The notes under the pieces: generated by a model
What the model saw: only the letters and a program-made list of their open reading frames with translations
Databases searched by the model: none
What the model was told of the DNA's origin: nothing
Assembly (NCBI GenBank): GCA_002431845.1
Contig: DJEH01000134.1
Location: 1 to 15,333, forward strand
Source of the DNA: Prevotellaceae bacterium UBA5903
Lineage (GTDB): Bacteria > Bacteroidota > Bacteroidia > Bacteroidales > Bacteroidaceae
DNA length: 15,333 bases
Direction of reading: 5' to 3'
Shown: positions 3,984-11,881 of the stretch, piece after piece
Position numbering within the stretch: the first letter of the stretch is position 1
Layout: every line of letters begins with the position of its first letter
Made by a program: the position numbers and the translations under genes

Positions 3984-6974
3984 TTATCTTGGTTTGTTTG
4001 TCCCCTTAGGTTCATATTGTGCAGTAAATCCTACCAATCTATCATTGGAATTAAGTTTACCTTTTAATTTTATTTTGTAATACTTGTAAGGTGTCCCGCA
4101 AAATCCGTTCATGAATGTTTTTGAACTTGCCCAAACTGTTGTCCAATCTATAAGGTTGTTGGAAGCATAAAGGACAAACTTAAATTCAGATTTTTTATCC
4201 CAATAACCACGTTGAATAATCAGTGATATAGTTTTAAATATGTTGGGTGTTTTTAGTTTTAGCGGTCTTGTTATGACTTCAAAATCTGTTTGAGTACTTG
4301 TATCTTCATCAGAGAAGTTTAAAACTTTTGTTCTGTCAGAACTAATAACCAATGCGGATGGGTATGAGTTCAATGCTTTGTTTATGTCAATATCAATCAC
4401 GCACCATGAATTATGACTAAGATAGTAAGCATAAGCATATTTTAAATTATTGTCATAGAATATAACTCTGTTGTGTGCATAGTCATAGAACATCTTACAC
4501 GCTTTGATAAACTCTTTGAATTGTTTAATATCGGTTAGAGATGTATTATTTTCGTATATAGCTTCAGAGATATATTGCGTATCAGAACCACTCATAAGGC
4601 ATACCCCTCTATCGGTGATGAATACAAGAGCTTTGTCAAGTTGCTGTATGGCATCTTCGTTTATAGGTACTTCACGGCTTGTGGCTTGTTTGGCAACATA
4701 TAATCCTTCGTTGTTAATGCTTAAAGCCCATATACCATTATCTGTGAATGCCATTAAGGGGAACTCGCCAAACTGCCCTTGGCTAAGTGCAACGCATTGT
4801 GGTTTGATAGCTATCAGTTTGTTGCATGGGATAGACGAGGCTGTATCAACGAAAGCAAAAGGCATATTGGAATAGCTTTGAAGAATAGTGTTTATTGATT
4901 GGATATGGTCTGTGTAATTTTTATAGCTATCTTCTGAAAAGTCTATGTCATACGATAGGTGGAAAAATCCCTCGTTTATATCAGGCGTTATGTAATATGC
5001 CATATTGAGTAGTTTGTGCTTCGTTAGCAATCTTACAATAGCCTTTTCTTGTTTATTATCCTTATTAGTATAAACAAAAAAGGCTTTTGTTGCTCTGCTA
5101 TCTGGGTAAGCAAAGAAAAAAGCATTGGTTAGGCATGGTTCATTTTCGTACTCATATTTTACCAATTTTTCTCCATCTTGTGTTTGTATAAATACATAGA
5201 TGTATTTTAATCTATTGCTCAAATCATTATCAATATAGACATGAGAGTTTTGCAACCATATATCAGTAGGTGCGGGTAGCTGATATTTGTAATTGTAGAG
5301 GTGCAATCTGTTGTTGTATGTTTCAACGTGTGCATCAAAAAATGTTTTATCAGCATAAAAATCATCCTTAAGTGTTTTGTTTTGCTCAATATTAACGAGT
5401 GCGTCCTTTTCTATTTTTACATCATTATATATTTCATTAGTTGTAAAGTCTTCAAAGTTGATAGAACTTATCAAATAGAAAGTGCTTACGTGCTCAATTT
5501 TGTCTTGTATTTTCTCTTCTGCAATCTTAACAAACTTGATGCTATATTCACTCTCATCAGACATTCCCATATCCTTATACACTTTGTTTGATATGTCTAC
5601 AATATTATGCTTATAATAGTTATCATTATTGTTTGCCACACTGCATTTACCAATACCGAAATTTGCATCATTTACAAGGTCGTAGCTCCCTGTGGAGTTC
5701 TTTTCCTTAGCAATAAAAGAAAAATAGCTCTTTGTTTCATCATATTCTGCGCCTCCATCGTATGGATATAAAGGGCTTGAGATAAAAATGTCTACTGACG
5801 AAACTACGTCCTTCCATTCTTTTTGTATATCTGTTTTTACGGCATATTGTAATGTGGCTATGAATGCTCTATATGTAGCGTCAGCAGGAGTATCTTCGCC
5901 AAATTGCATCATTGGTGCGTATCCAGAATTTGGCAACATTAGTATAGGTGTTGAAGCATTTACATACGAGCCGTCATATAGTTTTAGTGCGTATCGGATG
6001 AAGAAAGGGTGAATAAATTTATTCTCTTTTGTGGCATATAAAGAAACAAACTTTTCTCTATATCCTACAAGAGCATCAAAGTTATCTTTTGTGTATTCAA
6101 CAATATTACCTGCAATGGTATTTTCAAACCCTTTTTTTATATAAAGATTAATACTGCATTTGCTAAAATCATAAAGATTGACATTGTTTTTATTGGCTGC
6201 AAAAATATATTTTTTAAATGTTCTCCCAAGCCTAAACCACTTTGTATTTTTGCCAATGATTATTACATAAGAACCATCTTCAGCAACCCCATAAAGATTA
6301 ATATATTGGTAAATATAATATGAGAGATTAGTTATTTTGCGCGAAGACAAATAATACTCAACGTTTGCTTCAAAATCTTTCCCAAGTTTAGCTTCTTTGA
6401 TGTACATATTATCCTTGTCCGTAACGCTATCGTCTGAAGAAGTAATTGTACAAAAGTCCTGTAATTGTGTCTGCATGGACGTTGAAGTATGTGTGGAAAG
6501 GTGGGCAGGATAGGCTTTCTTTACAAGTTCAAGTTCTAACCCAAAAGATATTACGGGTGATGGAATATGTTCACCAAGGTATAGATACGAATTTGTGTCA
6601 GCCTTGTATCTGACATAGTTTAGTTTTGTATCGGTAGAAACGATAAGAACGTTACCGATAGACTTTATGCCGAGGATTTTATTACCTATGTTAGAGCTAA
6701 TATTATATTCTTTATTATCCTTATCTATGGCATAGATGGTTAAAGCATTGTTTTCGTTTGTTTTAGAGCATATATAGAAATCTCCATTTGTAGTGTGATG
6801 GATATAAAGCACATCTACAGCGTTATTAAATGTTTGGTATGTAGTAGGCTTTTGGATAGGAGCTATTTCGTTATACTTAGAAACGACATTTTTAGCAAGG
6901 CTTAAGTCGCCATCGTTGCAGCTATAGTCAGATGGTGCAGAAGTCATTTTGTTATAGATAAAATCTTCGGTCAT
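3984..6974 (-). CDS. Podovirus-type tail stabilisation/nozzle protein
   Basis: A 996-residue structural protein. The N-terminus SAPSDYSCNDGDLSLAKNVV (12-31) and the block FFIRYALKLYDGSYVNASTP (324-343) match a pattern I recall from large tail proteins of Bacteroidetes podovirus-like phages, often annotated as stabilisation protein and functionally comparable to P22 gp10 or T7 gp12. The C-terminal part has propeller-like blade sequences: FPLMAFTDNGIWALS near 738 and ALVFITDRGVCLMSGS near 788. It would form the tail nozzle below the head-tail connector. It is the last gene of the leftward operon, separated from the four paralogous genes by a terminator-like hairpin only about 10 bp before its ATG, and no separate promoter was found. 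No lysis or depolymerase motif was recognised. Identity as a tail protein is fairly secure; the exact position is inferred. Confidence 0.7.
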   Translation of the reverse strand: MTEDFIYNKMTSAPSDYSCNDGDLSLAKNVVSKYNEIAPIQKPTTYQTFNNAVDVLYIHHTTNGDFYICSKTNENNALTIYAIDKDNKEYNISSNIGNKILGIKSIGNVLIVSTDTKLNYVRYKADTNSYLYLGEHIPSPVISFGLELELVKKAYPAHLSTHTSTSMQTQLQDFCTITSSDDSVTDKDNMYIKEAKLGKDFEANVEYYLSSRKITNLSYYIYQYINLYGVAEDGSYVIIIGKNTKWFRLGRTFKKYIFAANKNNVNLYDFSKCSINLYIKKGFENTIAGNIVEYTKDNFDALVGYREKFVSLYATKENKFIHPFFIRYALKLYDGSYVNASTPILMLPNSGYAPMMQFGEDTPADATYRAFIATLQYAVKTDIQKEWKDVVSSVDIFISSPLYPYDGGAEYDETKSYFSFIAKEKNSTGSYDLVNDANFGIGKCSVANNNDNYYKHNIVDISNKVYKDMGMSDESEYSIKFVKIAEEKIQDKIEHVSTFYLISSINFEDFTTNEIYNDVKIEKDALVNIEQNKTLKDDFYADKTFFDAHVETYNNRLHLYNYKYQLPAPTDIWLQNSHVYIDNDLSNRLKYIYVFIQTQDGEKLVKYEYENEPCLTNAFFFAYPDSRATKAFFVYTNKDNKQEKAIVRLLTKHKLLNMAYYITPDINEGFFHLSYDIDFSEDSYKNYTDHIQSINTILQSYSNMPFAFVDTASSIPCNKLIAIKPQCVALSQGQFGEFPLMAFTDNGIWALSINNEGLYVAKQATSREVPINEDAIQQLDKALVFITDRGVCLMSGSDTQYISEAIYENNTSLTDIKQFKEFIKACKMFYDYAHNRVIFYDNNLKYAYAYYLSHNSWCVIDIDINKALNSYPSALVISSDRTKVLNFSDEDTSTQTDFEVITRPLKLKTPNIFKTISLIIQRGYWDKKSEFKFVLYASNNLIDWTTVWASSKTFMNGFCGTPYKYYKIKLKGKLNSNDRLVGFTAQYEPKGTNKPR

Positions 6975-6983
6975 TGTTTGAAA

Positions 6984-7015
6984 TAAAAAAAGAGGTCTGT
7001 TGTATTCAGACCTCT
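6984..7015 (-). terminator. Perfect terminator hairpin inside the leftward operon
   Basis: On the minus strand a perfect 9-bp stem (AGAGGTCTG/CAGACCTCT, 6991-6999 and 7007-7015) with a 7-nt loop is followed by seven T residues and ATTTC. It lies between the stop at 7023 and the start at 6974. Since no promoter was found between hairpin and tail gene, it probably acts as a partial terminator that sets a ratio of products. Confidence 0.75.
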
Positions 7016-7022
7016 GTAGTTA

Positions 7023-7598
7023 TTAAATTGGGCTTATTGGTCTTTCTGTGACATGTGAGCAAGTGTTGAGTGTAGAACGAATTTCGTGCAATGTATCGTT
7101 AGCTTTGACGCCCCAAAACTCAGCACTATTTGGTTTAGTAATAGCCAGCCATTCAAAGAGAGAAGAACTTACCATATATTCATTGATAAGCGTTTTAATA
7201 AGCCTTGCAAATGGTTTTAAGAATGTTTTTGGTACATTCATAACAATGGTGTATGTATCTGTTTCCTCAAAATCGTTGTTTAATTCAAGGTCTTCAGAAA
7301 TGCATTCATCCGTGTATGGTGAGAGATGTTTAACGCATTGAGCATACACTCTATCAAGAATACGTGTAATGCGGTCCACATTATCATCTTGTACAATATC
7401 CATAGTGAAGTGTGCATCATGCTCGTTATCCTTTCTCTGTATAGCACCCTCTATGTAAGCTACATTAGCAATATCATATAAGAGCGCCTCTCTTTTGAAG
7501 TTGAATGTAAGCTTGAATGTATTACCCTCTTTAAATTTGCATTGTGAATTATCGTAGCACGATGAACGTTCTTCGCACTCGTAGCATTTATTATCCAT
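7023..7598 (-). CDS. Tandem paralogue 4, with N-terminal cysteine cluster
   Basis: A 191-residue member of the four-copy family encoded here. The start is set at 7598, one base after the stop of the preceding gene, because the longer frame would overlap that gene by 19 codons. The first 20 residues carry C5-x2-C8-x5-C14-x5-C20, a zinc-knuckle-like cluster that the other three copies lack. The rest follows the family: a strand-rich segment (LTFNFKREALLYDIANVAYI), a helical middle (VDRITRILDRVYAQCVKHLS), and the conserved C-terminal block VPKTFLKPF then INEYMVSSSLFEWL. The C-terminal R-N-K-P-T tail of copies 1 and 2 is missing. It is the most divergent of the four. Function unknown; likely virion-related from its place between a terminase-like gene and the tail gene. 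Confidence 0.65.
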   Translation of the reverse strand: MDNKCYECEERSSCYDNSQCKFKEGNTFKLTFNFKREALLYDIANVAYIEGAIQRKDNEHDAHFTMDIVQDDNVDRITRILDRVYAQCVKHLSPYTDECISEDLELNNDFEETDTYTIVMNVPKTFLKPFARLIKTLINEYMVSSSLFEWLAITKPNSAEFWGVKANDTLHEIRSTLNTCSHVTERPISPI

Positions 7599-7599
7599 G

Positions 7600-8208
7600 T
7601 TACTCAAATCTAATAGTTTGGTCTTGTGGGTCTTGTGCAATAGGCGCATGGTCACGTGTTGGTCTCAAACGTTTATAAAGAGCAGATAAAAGTTTCTGTA
7701 TATTGTTTTGCGCCAATTGTAGATAGTCTTGTGCGTCTTGCTTAGATACATTCTGTAGCCAATCAAACATGGCAGTATTGACAATGTATTGGTGTGCAGC
7801 AGCTGCGATTTCTGTTCTTGTAGCCACATTGTAGTTTGTTGGCATACGCAATGTAATTTTAAGCGTATTATCTACTTGTGTATTCTCGTCAGCAGCAGCT
7901 GCGTTACCATCTGTTCCGTAAGTATTTTCGTCAGCTTCTTTTGCTCTTGTTTCTTCAATAAGAACATTGTCAGCCTTGTTGCTAATTTCGTCAGTGATAT
8001 ATTCAGCCAATTCGTTTTTGATAGATGAATAAGCATTGCTAACAGAACGTAGTAGCACGTTAGTGTTTTCATCTACAGCATCCTGAATACGTGAAACGAA
8101 GTATTCGTTTGTTCCATCTTTCTTGCTTTCGGCAAGTTTGTTTAGCTTCATACGTACATCGTAAAGAAGTTCATACATATAAAGCGATATAGTCATAGTT
8201 TTTTTCAT
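7600..8208 (-). CDS. Tandem paralogue 3
   Basis: A 202-residue protein, clearly related to its neighbour at 8208-8726. Shared features in order: N-terminal TISLYMYELLYDVRMKLNKL, the block NVLLRSVSNAYSSIKNELAEYI, the C-terminal core RMPTNYN then HQYIVNTAMFDWLQNV, DAQDYLQLAQNNIQKLLSAL and YKRLRPT. Between the halves lies an acidic Ala/Glu/Asp-rich insertion (about 80-115) not found in the other copies. The start codon overlaps the preceding stop by 1 bp (TAATG), so translation is coupled. The start at 8208 is used; Met5 is an alternative. No enzyme motif, signal peptide or membrane segment is seen. A structural, possibly hetero-oligomeric, role is inferred. Confidence 0.72.
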   Translation of the reverse strand: MKKTMTISLYMYELLYDVRMKLNKLAESKKDGTNEYFVSRIQDAVDENTNVLLRSVSNAYSSIKNELAEYITDEISNKADNVLIEETRAKEADENTYGTDGNAAAADENTQVDNTLKITLRMPTNYNVATRTEIAAAAHQYIVNTAMFDWLQNVSKQDAQDYLQLAQNNIQKLLSALYKRLRPTRDHAPIAQDPQDQTIRFE

Positions 8209-8726
8209 TACGCTTTAGGTTTAGAATAAGTTGGTTTATTACGTTTGAATACGGCTGAGATTAGCGTATTCATATCGTTTTTAGCAAGTTCCATGTAATC
8301 TTTAGCATCGCTTCTGTCTGTATGTTCAAGCCAATCAAATAGAGCCATATTTACGATATAAGAATGAGAAGCCGAAGATATAGTGGTTATGGTATTTTTA
8401 TTGTAGTTAGTTGGCATCTGCAAAGCATATTGGTACACTTTATTTTTGTATTTGTCATCAACAGACTTGTTCAACGCATTATCAGATGTCTTCCCATAAA
8501 AAGAATTATAAACATCAATATATTTAGATAAGTTGTTTACAATTGAGTTAAAAGCATTGTCTATAGAACGTAGCAATACATTCTCATCTTCGCCATCAGT
8601 ATCTTGAATATTTGATGCCTGTTCAAAATCTTTTTTTGAAACAAAAGTCTCCGCTATCTTGGAAAGTTTCATGCGAACATCATATAAAAGTTCGCTTTGA
8701 TACAAGGTGATATTAATCTGATCCAT
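8208..8726 (-). CDS. Tandem paralogue 2
   Basis: A 172-residue family member closest to paralogue 3. It shows N-terminal NITLYQSELLYDVRMKLSKI, the middle block NVLLRSIDNAFNSIVNNLSKYI, the core QMPTNYNKNTITTISSASHS followed by YIVNMALFDWLEH, then DAKDYMELAKNDMNTLIS and the tail KRNKPTYSKP. Predicted secondary structure by eye is a short beta strand, helices, a beta strand at the MPTNYN motif, and C-terminal helices. It is preceded by paralogue 1 with a 2-bp gap and overlaps paralogue 3 by 1 bp. The tight packing of four copies suggests that the products act together, for example as a mixed ring or adaptor; this is not shown by sequence. Confidence 0.72.
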   Translation of the reverse strand: MDQINITLYQSELLYDVRMKLSKIAETFVSKKDFEQASNIQDTDGEDENVLLRSIDNAFNSIVNNLSKYIDVYNSFYGKTSDNALNKSVDDKYKNKVYQYALQMPTNYNKNTITTISSASHSYIVNMALFDWLEHTDRSDAKDYMELAKNDMNTLISAVFKRNKPTYSKPKA

Positions 8727-8728
8727 TA

Positions 8729-9217
8729 TTAATTAGTTGTTGGTTTTGTATAAGTAGGTTTATTTCTTGCGCTGATTTTAGCTCTAATACTTTCTAACGC
8801 CATCTGAGCAGTATTGGCATAAACTTGTGCTTCATTAGGCAACGTTATTTCAAGCCATTTTGCAATAATAAAGTTTACGAGATAGCTTCTCATAGATGCA
8901 CGTAGACTTATTGTAAGAGCATCTTTATTGAACGTTGTAGGCAAGTCAAGTGCGATTTCAAAAGGGTCAGATGATATAGTATCAGAAGTAATGTTTTCTC
9001 CTTTGACAGATGTTACATACATACGAAGTTCTGAAGCAATTATAGAAACTGCTTCGCTAAAGAAAGGTTCAAGAACCATTCTATCTGTATCAGATGCAGA
9101 AATACGTATATACATATCGGATGCGTTTCCACTCTGTCTTTTCTTTCCTATCATAGAGGTAAGTTTGGAAACCTCGGTATAAATATCGTTCTTGCCTAAA
9201 TTTATTGTGACATCCAT
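8729..9217 (-). CDS. Tandem paralogue 1
   Basis: A 162-residue protein, first of the four-copy family. It begins MDVTINLGKNDIYTEVSKLT, has a middle helix block (VLEPFFSEAVSIIASELRMY), and the family core IALDLPTTFNKDALTISLRA followed by MRSYLVNFIIAKWLE, then EAQVYANTAQMALESIRAKI and a tail RNKPTYTKP that nearly matches that of paralogue 2. Identity with paralogue 2 is moderate along the whole length, so these are true tandem duplicates and not just a shared domain. The gene starts 2 bp after the stop of the terminase-small-subunit-like gene. Function not recognised; virion assembly is the most likely area. Confidence 0.72.
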   Translation of the reverse strand: MDVTINLGKNDIYTEVSKLTSMIGKKRQSGNASDMYIRISASDTDRMVLEPFFSEAVSIIASELRMYVTSVKGENITSDTISSDPFEIALDLPTTFNKDALTISLRASMRSYLVNFIIAKWLEITLPNEAQVYANTAQMALESIRAKISARNKPTYTKPTTN

Positions 9218-9219
9218 AT

Positions 9220-9507
9220 TTAAAAGTCGTTTTCTTTAGAAAGTTCTACAAGCCTTTGTTCAAGTGTTTTTGTATCGTCTGTAGCCTTTACATCAAGTGC
9301 AATAGACTGATATTTAGGCAGCACGTAAGCAAAGAGTCTTTCAGCAATGGTAAGCCTATCTTTAGGGTCTAAGAGATTGAAATCTTCAGAGAGTTTGCCT
9401 GTGATATAATACTCGCAGAGTAAATCATTGATGATAGACCTTTGTACGGTAGTAACTTTATTGGGAGTACCTGCCTTTCTCCCCCCAGCTTTTACTCCTT
9501 TTGGCAT
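9220..9507 (-). CDS. Terminase small subunit-like / DUF5681-like DNA-binding protein
   Basis: A 95-residue basic protein with the N-terminal motif GGRKAGTPNKVTTVQRSIIN (8-27). This motif is common at the start of small phage proteins often annotated as putative terminase small subunits or DUF5681. It continues with a helical part ending LDPKDRLTIAERLFAYVLPK, again typical of that group, and a charged C-terminus LEQRLVELSKENDF. In that role it would recognise phage DNA for packaging; no large terminase subunit is in the window to support this. It is the first gene of the leftward operon and sits 2 bp before paralogue 1. Its start is fixed by a short leader from the -7 box at 9533-9540. A different small DNA-binding role is possible. 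Confidence 0.5.
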   Translation of the reverse strand: MPKGVKAGGRKAGTPNKVTTVQRSIINDLLCEYYITGKLSEDFNLLDPKDRLTIAERLFAYVLPKYQSIALDVKATDDTKTLEQRLVELSKENDF

Positions 9508-9532
9508 AAAAATTAAACATATTATTATAGTT

Positions 9533-9540
9533 CAAATATA
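9533..9540 (-). promoter_or_regulatory. -7 promoter box of the leftward structural operon
   Basis: On the minus strand this is TATATTTG, matching TAnnTTTG, with a predicted start near 9527 and a leader of about 20 nt to the ATG at 9507. No -33 TTTG is seen at the right distance. The divergent gap 9508-9578 is very AT-rich; for the rightward gene only a weak TATCTTTT (9566-9573), too close to the ATG, was found. Confidence 0.4.
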
Positions 9541-9578
9541 CGCATGTATCTTAGCATATAATATATATCTTTTAAATT

Positions 9579-10250
9579 ATGATAGGAGCAATTGTAGGAG
9601 CAGCAGCTTCATTAGGTTCAACAATATTTGGTGGAATATCCAATGCACGTAACGCAAGACGGCAGAAACGTGCGCTTGAAAGAGAACAACGTGAGAATGA
9701 GAATTGGTTTAATCGTAGATATTATGAGGATGCAACGCAGCGAGCAGATGCAAAGCGTTTATTGACACGCACGGAAGATGCGATAAAGAGGCGTAATCAA
9801 GAAGCAGAGGGCGTTCAAAGCGTAATAGGTGGCACAGAAGAGAATGTAGCAGCGGCACGAGAGCAGAATGCGAAAGCACTCTCAGATGCAACATCATCAA
9901 TTGCTGCACAAGCAGAAGCACGAAAGGATAGCATTGAGGATGCTTACAGACAACAACAACACAATATTACCCGAGAGCAAAATCAAGCATTAGCACAGAA
10001 GAATGCAAACACGGCAGCAGCTGTGAGTGGTGCAATAAAAACAGCGGGTAATATAGCAAGCGCCGTAGAAAGTATTCATGATGAAAATCAAGAGAAAAAG
10101 GCGCAAGAAGAAAGTAAGCAAGATGCTAACTATGCTAAAGTTAATATAACTCCCGAGCAAGAGAAATGGTTCAGTAATTACAGAGAGAATTACGACAATA
10201 ATTTAATGAAAGGTTTTAGAGAACGGATGTCAAACGGAGGAGGATTTTAA
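9579..10250 (+). CDS. Internal virion / pilot-like protein, small member
   Basis: A 223-residue protein with an N-terminal small-residue hydrophobic segment (IGAIVGAAASLGSTIFGGIS, 2-21) followed by a basic stretch (NARRQKRALEREQR) and then helical, Ala/Gln/Glu-rich sequence to about 185. A second hydrophobic Ala/Gly patch lies near 145-165. This layout resembles DNA-pilot proteins of Microviridae and the smallest ejection proteins of podoviruses (T7 gp14 type). Being followed by a 539-residue and a very large protein favours the podovirus case. These proteins are ejected with the DNA and line or span the envelope; that is family knowledge. The stop overlaps the next start (TAATG). The first gene of the rightward operon. 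Confidence 0.55.
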   Translation: MIGAIVGAAASLGSTIFGGISNARNARRQKRALEREQRENENWFNRRYYEDATQRADAKRLLTRTEDAIKRRNQEAEGVQSVIGGTEENVAAAREQNAKALSDATSSIAAQAEARKDSIEDAYRQQQHNITREQNQALAQKNANTAAAVSGAIKTAGNIASAVESIHDENQEKKAQEESKQDANYAKVNITPEQEKWFSNYRENYDNNLMKGFRERMSNGGGF

Positions 10251-11869
10251 TGAGTACATACGATGAAATATTAGGAACGAAGCCGCAGTCAAGTAATACG
10301 TGGACGAATGACATTACGCAGTATGGTCCTATGTTGCAAGAGACAGACCAAGATGCTGATTATCCTTGGGATGGATTGACGCAGCATAAGCCAAATGTTG
10401 CAGAAGATCCAACTACTAACACACAACCTACTGCAAACACTTCCACACATCAGAATGCAGCGGTACAGCCACCTAAGATGGACGATGTATCAAAAGCCAA
10501 TGCAACATTAGGAACACCTAAATTTGACAAGAGTATATCTGACGTGTTAGCAAAGAAAGAGCCTACAAAGTTTGAGACACCCAAGGAGAGCGGAACACCT
10601 CAGAAGCAGAATACAACTTCTGTTACGCAAGAGCAAGATGGTCCTTCAGCGGCTCAGATAGCACGTGCTTATGCACTTACACCTACATCGGATAATGTAG
10701 CTTTAACACCAAGTAGCGATACACAAGCAGCTCAAAAAGTACGTGACAAGAGCTATGCCGATATGATAGCCTCTTTGGAAGAGAGCATGCAGAAGAATAA
10801 ACCACTTACTAAGGAGCAAGAAGAAGCTAAGAAGAAGCGAGATAAGCGTAATGCAATTATATCCTCTATTGGTGATGGCTTAACGGCATTGGCAAATTTG
10901 GTAGCAACGACAAAGGGTTCTACCAATATGTACGACCCCGACAATGGTTTGGCAAAGCGTTACAATGACTATTATGAAAAAATGAAAGCAGAAAGGGAAG
11001 CCAAACGTGAAGCCTATCTAAAGTATCAGAATTTGCTTTATAGCTTGGGTGATAATAGATACAAAGAACTTGCAGCAAGAGATGCAGCAAGTGCAGAGAA
11101 AAGACAGAAACAAAATGCAGCCAATCAGAAAGCTATGACAGATAAGATAAAGCTCTTGATAGAGGCAGATAAGGCAGAGGCGAGTGGCAATGTAGCCAAG
11201 GCGAATATTTTGCGTAATACGGCATTAGCAAACAAATATGCTGAGGATGCTAAGTGGACGGGAGCAAAGGCACAAGCTTATATAGGCAACCAGAATGCTG
11301 CAGCTGGAGCGCATAGAGCATCAGCTGCAAGAAGCTATGCTGCGGCTGCAAAAGATAATGCTAGTGCAGGTAATGGCGGCGGAAGTGTAAGCAGTGGCGG
11401 TGGAAGCCGTATCGTATTAAACAATGGACGAGGGACGGAAGTTGTTTCGTTTAATAGTAAAAGATACAAAAACTTGCTAAATGTTGTTCCCGATATGGTA
11501 AGAGTTCTTGAACGACTGAATGGCAAGTATAAAAATGCGAAATTGCCTAAAGATAAGACTGCGAAGGCAAAATATGAAAAGATTTATAACGCACTTTCCA
11601 ATCCCACCCTTTCGAGCAGTAAGAAGTTAGATATAGTATTTCAGAATGCGAGAGAATTTCCACAACTCTATCACCACATACGACAAGCGATTGGTGTGGA
11701 GAATGTTCCAACAACGCATGTACAACCACATTCATCAGTAGTAAAACCCCAAGGCAACGAAACACGCAAAGTTCCTCAAAAAACCCAAGGCAAAAAAGGG
11801 AAAGGTGGTGGTTCCCATGTAATGGGTGAAGAACTTAACGGTGAGAATTTGTCAAATGTAAATATTTAA
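10250..11869 (+). CDS. Putative internal virion (ejection) protein, middle member
   Basis: A 539-residue protein. Residues 1-190 are low complexity, rich in Thr, Gln, Pro and Asn, and probably disordered. A conserved core follows: KKKRDKRNAIISSIGDGLTA (195-214) with a weakly hydrophobic helix, then STNMYDPDNGLAKRYNDYYE (224-243), a pattern I recall from Bacteroidetes prophage proteins. Residues 240-370 are strongly helical and Ala-rich (KAEASGNVAKANILRNTA, AAGAHRASAARSYAAAAKD). A Gly/Ser linker (375-386) leads to a smaller C-terminal domain (about 388-490) and a basic Gly/Lys tail. The gene overlaps its upstream neighbour by 1 bp and precedes the giant gene by 12 bp. Position two of three in a size-graded set suits the T7 gp15-like ejection protein, but sequence similarity to T7 is not evident. 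Confidence 0.5.
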   Translation: MSTYDEILGTKPQSSNTWTNDITQYGPMLQETDQDADYPWDGLTQHKPNVAEDPTTNTQPTANTSTHQNAAVQPPKMDDVSKANATLGTPKFDKSISDVLAKKEPTKFETPKESGTPQKQNTTSVTQEQDGPSAAQIARAYALTPTSDNVALTPSSDTQAAQKVRDKSYADMIASLEESMQKNKPLTKEQEEAKKKRDKRNAIISSIGDGLTALANLVATTKGSTNMYDPDNGLAKRYNDYYEKMKAEREAKREAYLKYQNLLYSLGDNRYKELAARDAASAEKRQKQNAANQKAMTDKIKLLIEADKAEASGNVAKANILRNTALANKYAEDAKWTGAKAQAYIGNQNAAAGAHRASAARSYAAAAKDNASAGNGGGSVSSGGGSRIVLNNGRGTEVVSFNSKRYKNLLNVVPDMVRVLERLNGKYKNAKLPKDKTAKAKYEKIYNALSNPTLSSSKKLDIVFQNAREFPQLYHHIRQAIGVENVPTTHVQPHSSVVKPQGNETRKVPQKTQGKKGKGGGSHVMGEELNGENLSNVNI

Positions 11870-11881
11870 AAAGGATAAGAT

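Noticed and set aside
4504..4875. 123-residue plus-strand reading frame inside the tail gene
   Set aside because: It lies antisense within the well-supported 996-residue gene, has Leu/Ser-rich shadow composition and no promoter.
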